In this document: in pieces, positions 7,907-16,687 of the stretch
Numbering within the stretch: the stretch's first letter is position 1
How the letters are laid out: every line of letters begins with the position of its first letter
From: an uncultured Lachnospiraceae bacterium
GTDB taxonomy: Bacteria > Bacillota > Clostridia > Lachnospirales > Lachnospiraceae
DNA: 64,000 nucleotides
Assembly (NCBI GenBank): GCA_902779395.1
Contig: CACZBK010000017.1
Span: 37,919 to 101,918, forward strand
Direction of reading: 5' to 3'
Program-made: the position numbers and the translations under genes
The notes under the pieces: model-generated
The model's input: the letters and a program-made list of their open reading frames with translations, nothing else
Told to the model about the DNA's origin: nothing
The model's database searches: none

Positions 7907-9079
7907 CTATCTCTCAGGGCGCTGCCTGGGAGGTCTTGCTCCCATATACTGAAGATAATAAGTCTTCAGCATACCGTTATAGATCTTTCTGTTCTTATCC
8001 GCTTTCCTTCCTATATACTTCTCCGCATCCTCATAGGAAGTTATCAAAAACATCGACCAGTCCTTAAGCGCCTTATACCGCTCTCCTATCATCTGATAAA
8101 GCGCGGGGAGAGCCTCTTTTTCTTCAAGCCGCTCACCATACGGAGGATTGGTGATGATAAAACCATAGGGCTTAGGATGTGAGAGCTTTTCAAGTGCTCT
8201 CTGCTGAAAGTGTATCAGCTTGTCAACCCCGGCACGGGCGGCATTCTCCCTGGCCGCCTTAACGATACTGCTGTCTATGTCATAGCCCTGGATATCACAG
8301 TCGATATCCCTGTTTTCCAGCGACCTTGCCTCTTCGACAGCATCTTCAAAAAGCTGCGGCCGGATGATATGTTCCCATTTCATAGCCGTAAAGCTCCTGT
8401 TAACTCCCGGTGCTATATTTGCAGCCATAAGTGCAGCTTCTATAGGAAAAGTACCGCTTCCGCAGAAAGGATCCACCAGTATCCTGTCCTTCTTCCACGG
8501 GCTCAGCATGATAAGCGCTGCCGCAAGATTCTCCGCAAGCGGAGCCTTTGATGTGAGCAGGCGGTAGCCTCTCTTATGAAGAGAATCCCCGCTGGTATCC
8601 AGCCCCACGCTGACTATATCCTTCTTTATAAATACACGTATGGGATACGGATCCCCATCCTCCGGAAAATGTGTTATGCCGTATTTTTCCGAAAGCCGGT
8701 CCACCATAGCCTTTTTCATTACGGACTGAATATCGGAAGGCGAAAACAAAGCACTCTTTACGCTGGCAGCCTTAGCCACCCAGAATCGTCCGTTCTTCGG
8801 GATAAACTGCTCAAGCGGCAAAGTCTTCGTACCCTGAAAGAGCTCTTCAAAGCTTTCAGCCTTAAAACTTCCCAGTTTTATCAAAAGCCTCTCTGCTGTC
8901 CTTGAATTAACATTAATACGGCAGACCGCCTCCGCATCACCTGCGAAGGTCACTCTGCCGTCTTCGACATCAGTCACATCATAACCGAGATCTATGATCT
9001 CTCTTTTTAACACGGCCTCCAGTCCGAAATGACAGGGGGCGATTATCTCAAACCGTTCCATAGTGCGGTATTGTAGCAC
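7907..9079 (-). CDS. THUMP-domain class I SAM-dependent RNA methyltransferase
   Basis: 390 aa from a GTG, or 384 aa from the ATG at 9061; neither has a clear ribosome site, so the start is uncertain. The N-terminal region (IIAPCHFGLEAVLKREI through about residue 165) is ferredoxin-like plus THUMP. The C-terminal Rossmann domain has VDPFCGSGTFPIEAALMA and the N6-adenine/N2-guanine type motif IITNPPYGERL. It is closest in layout to the N-terminal half of RlmL or YpsC, which modify 23S rRNA G2445-type positions. The substrate is inferred from the family only. Confidence 0.9.
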   Translation of the reverse strand: MLQYRTMERFEIIAPCHFGLEAVLKREIIDLGYDVTDVEDGRVTFAGDAEAVCRINVNSRTAERLLIKLGSFKAESFEELFQGTKTLPLEQFIPKNGRFWVAKAASVKSALFSPSDIQSVMKKAMVDRLSEKYGITHFPEDGDPYPIRVFIKKDIVSVGLDTSGDSLHKRGYRLLTSKAPLAENLAAALIMLSPWKKDRILVDPFCGSGTFPIEAALMAANIAPGVNRSFTAMKWEHIIRPQLFEDAVEEARSLENRDIDCDIQGYDIDSSIVKAARENAARAGVDKLIHFQQRALEKLSHPKPYGFIITNPPYGERLEEKEALPALYQMIGERYKALKDWSMFLITSYEDAEKYIGRKADKNRKIYNGMLKTYYLQYMGARPPRQRPER

Positions 9080-9137
9080 AAGTGCAGATATACCGCAAGA
9101 TAATAATGATCATGAAAGCTTACGATGAGTACTCTGC

Positions 9138-10001
9138 TTATTTACCGACAAACAATGCCCTGTACTCGCCGGGTGCCATGCCCTTTTCTTCATGGAATAC
9201 CCTGTTAAAGCTGGGAATACTCTGAAATCCCGAGAGCATCGCAACTTCCGTAAGCGTCATATCGTCCGTAGCCAGAAGCTCCGTTGCCTTCTCAAGCCTT
9301 ATCATATTCAGCCATTTACTGTAGTTCATCCCGGTCAGGTTCTTAAACATCCTGGAAAAATAATCCTTGCTTATGCCTGCTTTTTCAGCCATAACCGTCT
9401 GTGAAAGATCATCCGCAGTCAGATTATTCTTGATATAATCAGTTACCATGATCATACGGCGCATAGCATCATCGGTATATCCGTTACGCGCACCCGGCTT
9501 TAATTCGGGAGCAAATTCATCCCTGTGTTTATCGATCGTGAGCATGAATTCCATAAGCAGCATACAGCAGCGAAGCTCTCTGTTGTCGGCCCCGGAGTAA
9601 AAGATATCTTTCATCTTTAAAAAGATTGTTTTCAGTTCACCCGCAAGCGCCCTGTGATTATTGATGCAGATGACATGAAGCCCTCTGTAGAAATGCATTA
9701 TACGCTGCAGGTCGAAAAGGGAATTCATGAAGGAATTGCTGAACTGAACTACAAGGGACTTTTCCCTGTCGGCATCGATTATCGCATGAGTCTCCATCGG
9801 CCAGGCTATCAGAAAATCATCCTCTACCAGGGAATATGTTTTCTGGTTTACCTTATAGATATTCGTTTCACCCGGTCCTACCAGAACGATCTCCCCATAA
9901 GAATGCCAATGTACCTGATAGCTTCTCTCCTTTGCCCCGGTATACATGTTAAAGGCACTTACATTATCAAAATCATAGATCTCGTACTTGCTGTAATCCA
10001 T
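9138..10001 (-). CDS. AraC-family transcriptional regulator
   Basis: 287 aa. The N-terminal half is cupin-like (HWHSYGEIVLVGPG), suited to a small-molecule ligand. The C-terminal 100 residues form the double helix-turn-helix: AEKAGISKDYFSRMFKNLTG and VAMLSGFQSIPSFNRVFHEE. The gene is divergently oriented from the MATE transporter, with 152 bases between them, so control of that pump is a reasonable inference. The ligand is unknown. Confidence 0.9.
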   Translation of the reverse strand: MDYSKYEIYDFDNVSAFNMYTGAKERSYQVHWHSYGEIVLVGPGETNIYKVNQKTYSLVEDDFLIAWPMETHAIIDADREKSLVVQFSNSFMNSLFDLQRIMHFYRGLHVICINNHRALAGELKTIFLKMKDIFYSGADNRELRCCMLLMEFMLTIDKHRDEFAPELKPGARNGYTDDAMRRMIMVTDYIKNNLTADDLSQTVMAEKAGISKDYFSRMFKNLTGMNYSKWLNMIRLEKATELLATDDMTLTEVAMLSGFQSIPSFNRVFHEEKGMAPGEYRALFVGK

Positions 10002-10113
10002 ATTTCTTCTCCCCCAAGAACAAAATATGATAACAATTTTATCAAATCTTAAGAAGAATTGTACTATAAAAGCGACTATATTACAAACATAATAACCAAA
10101 AAAACTTTATGTG

Positions 10114-10135
10114 AACCTTTAGAGAAATAAAGGTT
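10114..10135. promoter_or_regulatory. 8-bp inverted repeat just before the MATE ribosome site
   Basis: AACCTTTA-GAGAAA-TAAAGGTT is a perfect inverted repeat in the 152-base gap between the AraC and MATE genes. It ends a few bases before the GGAAGAGGAG ribosome site at 10138-10147. It could be an operator or a 5'-leader hairpin influencing translation initiation; sequence alone cannot decide. Confidence 0.45.
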
Positions 10136-10153
10136 AGGAAGAGGAGAAAAAAG

Positions 10154-11578
10154 ATGGCTAAGACAAATACTATTGATATGACAAAGGGTGATCCGGTAAA
10201 ACACCTTATAGTTTTTGCGATACCGGCACTTATAGGTAATATCTTCCAGCAGGTTTACAACCTCGCCGATACCGCTATAGTCGGGCACTATGTGGGCAAG
10301 GATGCGCTTGCCGCAGTGGGTGCCTGCGCTTCCATCACCTTTTTATTCTTTGCACTGTGCAACGGTATAGGAAGCGGCGGCGGGATAATAGCATCCCAGT
10401 ATTACGGAGCCCATGATGATGACAAGGTAAAGAACTGCATCGTTAATACGGGACTTATAATGCTTCTGGTACCGGCACTTTTCGGAACCGTCGGTTTTAT
10501 AACGGCTCCTCTTCTGCTTCAGATACTCGGAACCCCGGCAGAGATAATCGCAGGATCAACTTTATATGTGCGCTACATGTGTTGCGGTCTGGTTTTTGTT
10601 TCCATATATAATTACCTGTGTTCCATGCTGCGGGCACTTGGTGATTCCAGGTCACCATTATACTTCCTTATCATGTCTACCATAGTGAATCTGGTGCTGG
10701 ATGTATTGTTTGTAAAGCAGTTTAACATGGGCATACAGGGTGCAGCTCTTGCTACCGTGATATCCCAGTTCATATCCGCCATAAGCTGCGGTATATATGC
10801 TGTAAAGAAGAATCCGTATTTTAAACTCAGTAAAAAGGATTTTGTTATAAACAGGGAAATGTCCTTCAAGGTAATACGGCTTGGCGTTCCCATGTCTCTC
10901 CAGTTCAGTCTGATAGCGATATCTTCCATGGCTGTACAGAGCATAGTCAATTCCTACGGTACCACCACCGTAGCCGCATTTACCTCCACAAACCGCATCG
11001 AACAGCTCATCCACCAGCCTTATGCGACCCTTGGTGCGGCCCTCTCAACCTTCTGCGGCCAGAATTACGGTGCAAAGCAAAATGAACGTGTTTATGAAGG
11101 CTACCGTAAAGGCATGCGCCTTATGGTGATCATGAGCATGGTCATGACCTTTACCATGTTCTTCCTTGGACGTGCTGTATGCTCCCTGTTTGTATCGGAT
11201 ACCGAGGTTATAGAGCTTGGTGCTCTGGGTCTTCGGATAAACAGTATCTTCTATATGGCGCTCGGACTGATCTATGTGATCCGCGGAGTCCTTACCGGTG
11301 TGGGTGATGCATTCTTTGCTCTGCTCAACGGCATAGTGGAAGTCATAGGAAGATTCACACTTCCGCTGCTGATGACCGGATATGCCGGATTCGGAGAAAC
11401 AGGTATATGGCTGTCTACAGGTCTTGTATGGGTGCTCAGCGGAGTTACTGCTTATATGAGATATCTTAAGCACAAAGATATACGTATGGGAAGAAATTTT
11501 ATGACAAACTTTCACATGGGTATAGATCCTGAAAGCTTTAACGGTATTTTCAAAGGATTAAGGATAAGGAAGGCATAA
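10154..11578 (+). CDS. MATE-family multidrug/Na+ efflux transporter
   Basis: 474 aa with 12 hydrophobic segments in two six-helix halves. Typical features are the start LIVFAIPALIGNIFQQVYNLADTAIVGHYVG and, in the second half, FCGQNYGAKQNERVYEGYRKG. These pumps export cationic drugs or metabolites using Na+ or H+ gradients. The ribosome site AGGAAGAGGAG is strong. It is the only gene in its transcript, closed by a terminator at 11615-11646, and is probably controlled by the divergent AraC gene. Confidence 0.94.
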   Translation: MAKTNTIDMTKGDPVKHLIVFAIPALIGNIFQQVYNLADTAIVGHYVGKDALAAVGACASITFLFFALCNGIGSGGGIIASQYYGAHDDDKVKNCIVNTGLIMLLVPALFGTVGFITAPLLLQILGTPAEIIAGSTLYVRYMCCGLVFVSIYNYLCSMLRALGDSRSPLYFLIMSTIVNLVLDVLFVKQFNMGIQGAALATVISQFISAISCGIYAVKKNPYFKLSKKDFVINREMSFKVIRLGVPMSLQFSLIAISSMAVQSIVNSYGTTTVAAFTSTNRIEQLIHQPYATLGAALSTFCGQNYGAKQNERVYEGYRKGMRLMVIMSMVMTFTMFFLGRAVCSLFVSDTEVIELGALGLRINSIFYMALGLIYVIRGVLTGVGDAFFALLNGIVEVIGRFTLPLLMTGYAGFGETGIWLSTGLVWVLSGVTAYMRYLKHKDIRMGRNFMTNFHMGIDPESFNGIFKGLRIRKA

Positions 11579-11614
11579 ATAAAGCAATAGCAAAGCTTCT
11601 ATTGACTATAGAAA

Positions 11615-11646
11615 ACAGACCGGGATTTTTCCCGGCCTGTTTTTTT
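11615..11646. terminator. Bidirectional intrinsic terminator
   Basis: ACAGaCCGGG-ATTTTT-CCCGGcCTGT followed by a T run on the plus strand and preceded by an A run that serves the minus strand. It lies between convergent genes (MATE pump and the first giant surface protein). Confidence 0.9.
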
Positions 11647-11675
11647 GCTGACACTGCAGTGTATGCAACTGTCTA

Positions 11676-14600
11676 TCAATTTACTTTTACATTGATCGTC
11701 ACGGTCTTTCCGTTGATCTTTGCGGTAAGCTTGCACTTGCCTTTGTTCTGAGCTACCAGTCTGAGTTTCTCATCCACATATGCAACCGAACCGTTACTGG
11801 ATTTAAAGCAGAGCGGCTGGTTCATGCTCACATACTTAAGAAATGCTACAGTACCGGCCTCGGTTTCGAGCTTGTACTTGTACGTACCGGCCTTATGCTT
11901 ATCCGGTGCAAACGCAGGCTCTTTTAACTCCGGATCATCTACTATAAGGGTCACTCTGTACAGATTATCATCCTTGTCCTTACCATTTAAGGTAAACTCG
12001 CCTGCCATCTTGCCTGTCACCTGAGTTTTCCTTATGCTAACATACTCTTTTGCATAGTCATCAACAGTCCACTCCTTGATCTTAACGCCCTTTATGGTGA
12101 TGTTCTTTTTAACATTAAGATTTACATGTATCTTGCGTTCCTTAAGAGGCTCAGGTTCAGTAACCTTAACCTTTCTGTTGTATGCCTTTCCGTTTACATA
12201 GGCTGTGATCGTAGCTGTTCCGTATGTTTTAGCTTCCAGCATACCTTTATCCGATACAGTCACAATATCGGGCGAACTGCTGTAGTAAGCCACCGATACC
12301 AGCGCATCCCCCGGAACAAATCCGCATGACACAGGTTCTGAAACAGCTTTAGCTTCCAGCTTCATAGTCTTTGACGATTCAAACTTAGGCTGTATTACCT
12401 TTATCTCTATGGTCCTGCTGCCGTTAGTCATCTTTGAGACCACCCCTTCGGGAGTAGCCTTCTTAGCCTTGACAGCACCTTTTTTGCTTACAGATACATA
12501 TTTCTTATCATTTTTATCGACACTCTTCCAGCCGCTTCCGGGCATATTAAACTTCTGGCCTTTGACAAGTGTAAGCGTATAGGCTGAGTCAAGATTCTCA
12601 GGGACAGGATTAAGCGCTGAAGGCCTGTGTACTTCAGTCCCCTTAGGCAGAACCTTATCCTCAAAGTAATCACATCCGCTTCTCTGGCAATGGAAACGTG
12701 CCTTTCCATCCGTTGTTTCCGTAGGATATACCAGTACATCATAGATATCATCATCTAAATAATGTCCCAGTGCCGGTACGATAAGATCACTTTCATGCAC
12801 TTCCTTAAACGTATCACCGGCCTTTTCAAAAAGGTGATAGCAGCGCTTGCACTCATAATGCTCTTTGACACCCGGTGTTTCACACTTGGCATCTACAGCT
12901 TCCACAAGCTCCAGTATATCTTCTGTATGCTCATGTTTTCCTACCACGCTCAGCTCCAGAATATAGTCTTCGTAATTGTCTGCACCGGTCATTTTTATCA
13001 AAAGCCATGCATCAACATCATTAAGTTCCGTACCGCTCTTTATCTTGAAGCTGATCTCTGTGGGAGATTTAACTGTCGCATCGCCATCCAGCTGATCCGC
13101 ACCGTTCGCTGCCTGTACACCTTCTATATACGCGCCTGACGGCCTGTATTTGGGAGCTATGGGATATTTGATCTCCGTACCTATCTTTTCCTGTTCAAGT
13201 ACTAAACTCAGTTTAGTGAGTGTCCATTCAGCTTTTTTGATATTTACGGTCACACCGACAGGCTGTTTTAATACGTACTTTGAGGCATCCTTTCCGGCAA
13301 GCTTTATACCGCTTATCTTTACGGCTTTGTTTTCACCGGCTTTATCATCATCCATAAGGGCCGTTGCACCGCTTAGATCAAGCTCAACATCATCACCGCT
13401 TTCAACACCCTTAAGCTCTGCATTGGTAAGCTCCACATCAAGCTTTCCGCTCTCGTATACACGGTCTACGGCTTCCACGGTAACAGTGAGCACTGTAGCC
13501 GGTATACCGATATGAACCGCTTCTGCGATCTTATCATCTGCATCTTTTATCGTAGTATATGCTCCTTCAACAGCTTTCTTACCGCCTTCAGGTTCAATTA
13601 TCTCAACACCATCAGCAAATACTATCGCGTTCTCAGCTGTATTATTTACCCATACAGCCGCAACTTTTCCTTTTGCCTTAAGATCGCAGTTTGCCAGACC
13701 AAGCGCTGCAGTGCAAAGGACAGCAAATTTGTTTTTACTGTTTAATTCAAGCGCAGCATCATTAATGTTCAGAACATAGCAGTCAATGCACTCATCAGCG
13801 GTTTCCATGGTTATTGTCGTATCGCTTCCGTTAACAAGTACAAGCGAATTTGAATAAATACCTCTTTTAGCCGTAAGGAAACTGAAATTACCTTTGACAG
13901 TCGACTGTGCACCCGGATCAGAGGCTATAATAACTACAGCATTATACTCTGTATCAAAAGATGCATTTCCTTCTATGTTCAATGCATGTTTTGAATAGAT
14001 CAGTGCCATTCCTATCCCGGTAACATCATTACCGCCGGCTATAGCCAGGTTACCGTTTAAGGTCAGCGTCCATGTTTCGGGATCAAAGCTTGCCTTGCCG
14101 TCACCAAGGATATCGCCCTTGTTAATCTCTGTTACCTGGGTATTTCCAAGCCACAGATCATATCTTTCAACGTCCTTTCCGAAATGAAGCTTCTTGATCT
14201 GCTTATCAGCACTGTCTACATAGGTATAATATTCTCCCGTGTCGTCCTTGATCTTCTTCTTTATCGCGCCCTCAGGTGAGATGAGTGCCTGTTTTTCCCC
14301 GAATTTAATATCCTTTCCTGCTCTGATAGCAGATCCTGTCCCATCGATATCGATCACAACATCACTTCCGGAGAAAGCGATCTCATTATCTACCCATAAA
14401 CCTGCGCTTCCTTTCATCTCTACATTTCCGTCGTAGAAGATCACGCCCTGCGCTCCCTTAACGCTCATAGCATATACCTGATCCATCTTGAATGACAGAT
14501 CGGTATCCGCTCCGTTAACCACAACATTTCCGTAAGTATATATGATCGTAGAACCATGTCCTTTGAAATTCAGGTCTCCTTTCAAAGTAAGGACCTTATA

Positions 14601-16538
14601 TGCGGAAGAGGTTTTAGATGTTGCAAAGATCACCGATCCATTTTCATTTTCCAGCGTTGCATCACCTGTGATCGTCAGATCATCAGTGGCAAAGATCTTA
14701 GTCTTGAAACTGAAGCTGCCCATCTCATCGTATCCTTCGTACATTCCCTTTATGCCTGTTACATTGTGCAGTTCAAGGGTCTTGTTCAAGGGATCATAAG
14801 TTCCGCTGGCTTTGCTGCCTTCAAGATTGGGGATCTTATCCTTATTTAATTCGGTGACTTCCAGATCGCCTATCCAGAGACCATATTTTTTGATCTCGGG
14901 ACCGATCTGAACTTCCTTGGCAGTTTTGTCAAATCTGTCTACAACAGTTACATTCCTGCCGGCTCCGCTGCCGCTGACTTTCTTACTTCCCTGTTCGGGC
15001 TTTATGATCTCAAACCCTTTAGCCAGGATCAGGTCAGCTGCTTCACCGGTTCCGCGGATTGCTTCAGTGTTGCTTGATTTTGCCGTAACATTGCCGCCAT
15101 TTACCTGTATCACTCCCTGTGAGCCCAAGCCCACGCCACCTTCGGTGCTGACGGTTCCGGCGTTAATTGTTACGCCTCTTTTAGCATAAATACCAAAGGC
15201 ATTCTTATTCTTTACTTTAAGATCCGTACTGTTACCGTTAACTTCCAGGCTTCCGTTAACCACATTAACAGCAGGGTCGGCAGAATTTCCGGTCAGATCC
15301 AGTTCGCCTTCAAATGTCAATGAATCATCCGGATCTTTGCTGTCAAGCCATACCACAACATCTGAACCGGTAAGCTTTGCGCCTTCTCCATAGATCTTTA
15401 ATGTATCTGTTGAATATATCTGTGATTTTCTAAGGCTTTTTACCTCATGATCACCTTCTATACCCGTCACTTTCAAAAGCGACAAAGTATAATTATCGGG
15501 ATTATACCAGGCCTTGGCACCATCCCCCTGTACTCCCTGGATATTATCCGCATTCTCCGATGTTACCTCAACATTACCAAGCCAGAGGCCGTAATGGGTT
15601 ATCTTTTCCTTTACATGAACACTTTTGACTGTCTTACCGTCTTTATCAACAATGGTAGCATATCCATTGGGGCTGCCTACTTTGCCTCCGCTAGGCTCCA
15701 GTATATCCATTGCCGATGCGTCAATATTTTTTTTATCGCAGCGGATAGGACTTCCTGTCTCGAAACTGTTATCCAGCTTTACATTAAGCTCGCCGCCATT
15801 CAGTTTTATATCCTGTTCAACAGCCCACAGTCCTGCTTTACCGGTGATCTCCACTTTACCGCCGTCAAGCACTATACCGCCATTTGCATATATACCGGCT
15901 GCACTGTTGGCCTTGATCGAAATATTGGTACTTCTTTTTTGTATAAAGACAGAACCGGAGTTGTTATAGATCACACCGCTCTGGTTTGTGTCTCCTTTTC
16001 CTTCAAGACTGAAAAATCCTTCTATTGTCAGAAGATTCCCAGGTGTGGTGGAATTCTTTAAAGTAAATACCGGTCCGTCATTATTGCTTATCTCAGCATC
16101 TCCTATGATAGTCAGGCTTTCCGAAGTCCATATCTTCGCCTTATCATGTGAATTGGTAATACCGGTAACGCCCTCAAGCTTAAGGGTATGTGTCTCCGGA
16201 TCATAGCTTCCCTCGGCATATTTGCCCTGAAGATTAGGTATGCTGTCTTTATTCTCTGAAGTGATCTGTTTATCACCGACCCACAGCTCATAAGCTGTTA
16301 TGCCGTCATCCGTAACAGGATCCACCGTATCATCTTCCGTAACCGTTTCTTCCTCAGATACGGCTTCATCCGAAGCGGGAACTGCTGCATCAGCCGCCTC
16401 TTCATCTTCTGCATCCGCGATCGTCTCACCGGCTGCTTCATCATCAGCGGCAAATACGGTAAAACCCGCATCACCTATCGTGCCGACACACATTACTACT
16501 GTCAGCATCATTGCCAGTAACCTTCGTAGTTTCTTCAT
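11676..16538 (-). CDS. Giant secreted surface protein with four LWxGxxxVT repeats
   Basis: 1620 aa. A signal peptide (MKKLRRLLAMM... ending near GFTVFAADDE) is followed by an acidic Glu/Asp/Ala linker. Four repeats of about 230 aa start near residues 83, 314, 551 and 792, each opening with Y-[EGD]-LW-[VLI]-G-[DN]-x-x-[IV]-T. Each contains SYDPETHTLKLEGVTGI-like and ITGDA-like strands of a beta-helix or beta-solenoid. Residues about 1200-1290 carry the Cys-containing HEHTEDILELVEAV...ALGH module common in Firmicute surface proteins. The rest is Big-like. No LPXTG was found. Ribosome site GGAGGG. Probably a cell-surface adhesin or glycan-binding protein; function not proven. Confidence 0.85.
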   Translation of the reverse strand: MKKLRRLLAMMLTVVMCVGTIGDAGFTVFAADDEAAGETIADAEDEEAADAAVPASDEAVSEEETVTEDDTVDPVTDDGITAYELWVGDKQITSENKDSIPNLQGKYAEGSYDPETHTLKLEGVTGITNSHDKAKIWTSESLTIIGDAEISNNDGPVFTLKNSTTPGNLLTIEGFFSLEGKGDTNQSGVIYNNSGSVFIQKRSTNISIKANSAAGIYANGGIVLDGGKVEITGKAGLWAVEQDIKLNGGELNVKLDNSFETGSPIRCDKKNIDASAMDILEPSGGKVGSPNGYATIVDKDGKTVKSVHVKEKITHYGLWLGNVEVTSENADNIQGVQGDGAKAWYNPDNYTLSLLKVTGIEGDHEVKSLRKSQIYSTDTLKIYGEGAKLTGSDVVVWLDSKDPDDSLTFEGELDLTGNSADPAVNVVNGSLEVNGNSTDLKVKNKNAFGIYAKRGVTINAGTVSTEGGVGLGSQGVIQVNGGNVTAKSSNTEAIRGTGEAADLILAKGFEIIKPEQGSKKVSGSGAGRNVTVVDRFDKTAKEVQIGPEIKKYGLWIGDLEVTELNKDKIPNLEGSKASGTYDPLNKTLELHNVTGIKGMYEGYDEMGSFSFKTKIFATDDLTITGDATLENENGSVIFATSKTSSAYKVLTLKGDLNFKGHGSTIIYTYGNVVVNGADTDLSFKMDQVYAMSVKGAQGVIFYDGNVEMKGSAGLWVDNEIAFSGSDVVIDIDGTGSAIRAGKDIKFGEKQALISPEGAIKKKIKDDTGEYYTYVDSADKQIKKLHFGKDVERYDLWLGNTQVTEINKGDILGDGKASFDPETWTLTLNGNLAIAGGNDVTGIGMALIYSKHALNIEGNASFDTEYNAVVIIASDPGAQSTVKGNFSFLTAKRGIYSNSLVLVNGSDTTITMETADECIDCYVLNINDAALELNSKNKFAVLCTAALGLANCDLKAKGKVAAVWVNNTAENAIVFADGVEIIEPEGGKKAVEGAYTTIKDADDKIAEAVHIGIPATVLTVTVEAVDRVYESGKLDVELTNAELKGVESGDDVELDLSGATALMDDDKAGENKAVKISGIKLAGKDASKYVLKQPVGVTVNIKKAEWTLTKLSLVLEQEKIGTEIKYPIAPKYRPSGAYIEGVQAANGADQLDGDATVKSPTEISFKIKSGTELNDVDAWLLIKMTGADNYEDYILELSVVGKHEHTEDILELVEAVDAKCETPGVKEHYECKRCYHLFEKAGDTFKEVHESDLIVPALGHYLDDDIYDVLVYPTETTDGKARFHCQRSGCDYFEDKVLPKGTEVHRPSALNPVPENLDSAYTLTLVKGQKFNMPGSGWKSVDKNDKKYVSVSKKGAVKAKKATPEGVVSKMTNGSRTIEIKVIQPKFESSKTMKLEAKAVSEPVSCGFVPGDALVSVAYYSSSPDIVTVSDKGMLEAKTYGTATITAYVNGKAYNRKVKVTEPEPLKERKIHVNLNVKKNITIKGVKIKEWTVDDYAKEYVSIRKTQVTGKMAGEFTLNGKDKDDNLYRVTLIVDDPELKEPAFAPDKHKAGTYKYKLETEAGTVAFLKYVSMNQPLCFKSSNGSVAYVDEKLRLVAQNKGKCKLTAKINGKTVTINVKVN

Positions 16539-16621
16539 TTTTACCCTCCTTCATATTTGAAAAGAAAAATCCTACGTAATTAAATCATACATCTATTAAT
16601 ATTCAAGTTCAAGTTTACATA

Positions 16622-16660
16622 AAGAGAGATGTCGCAACTGTCTGATGTGACATCTCTCTT
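16622..16660 (-). terminator. Stem-loop between the two giant surface-protein genes
   Basis: AAGAGAGATGTC (16622-16633) pairs perfectly with GACATCTCTCTT (16649-16660), a 12-bp stem with a 15-base loop. The minus-strand tail is only a short T run. It likely ends transcription of the 16688-22435 gene, possibly incompletely, leaving some read-through into the next surface gene. Confidence 0.65.
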
Positions 16661-16687
16661 CTTCATTTAAAATATTTATCTTTCTGC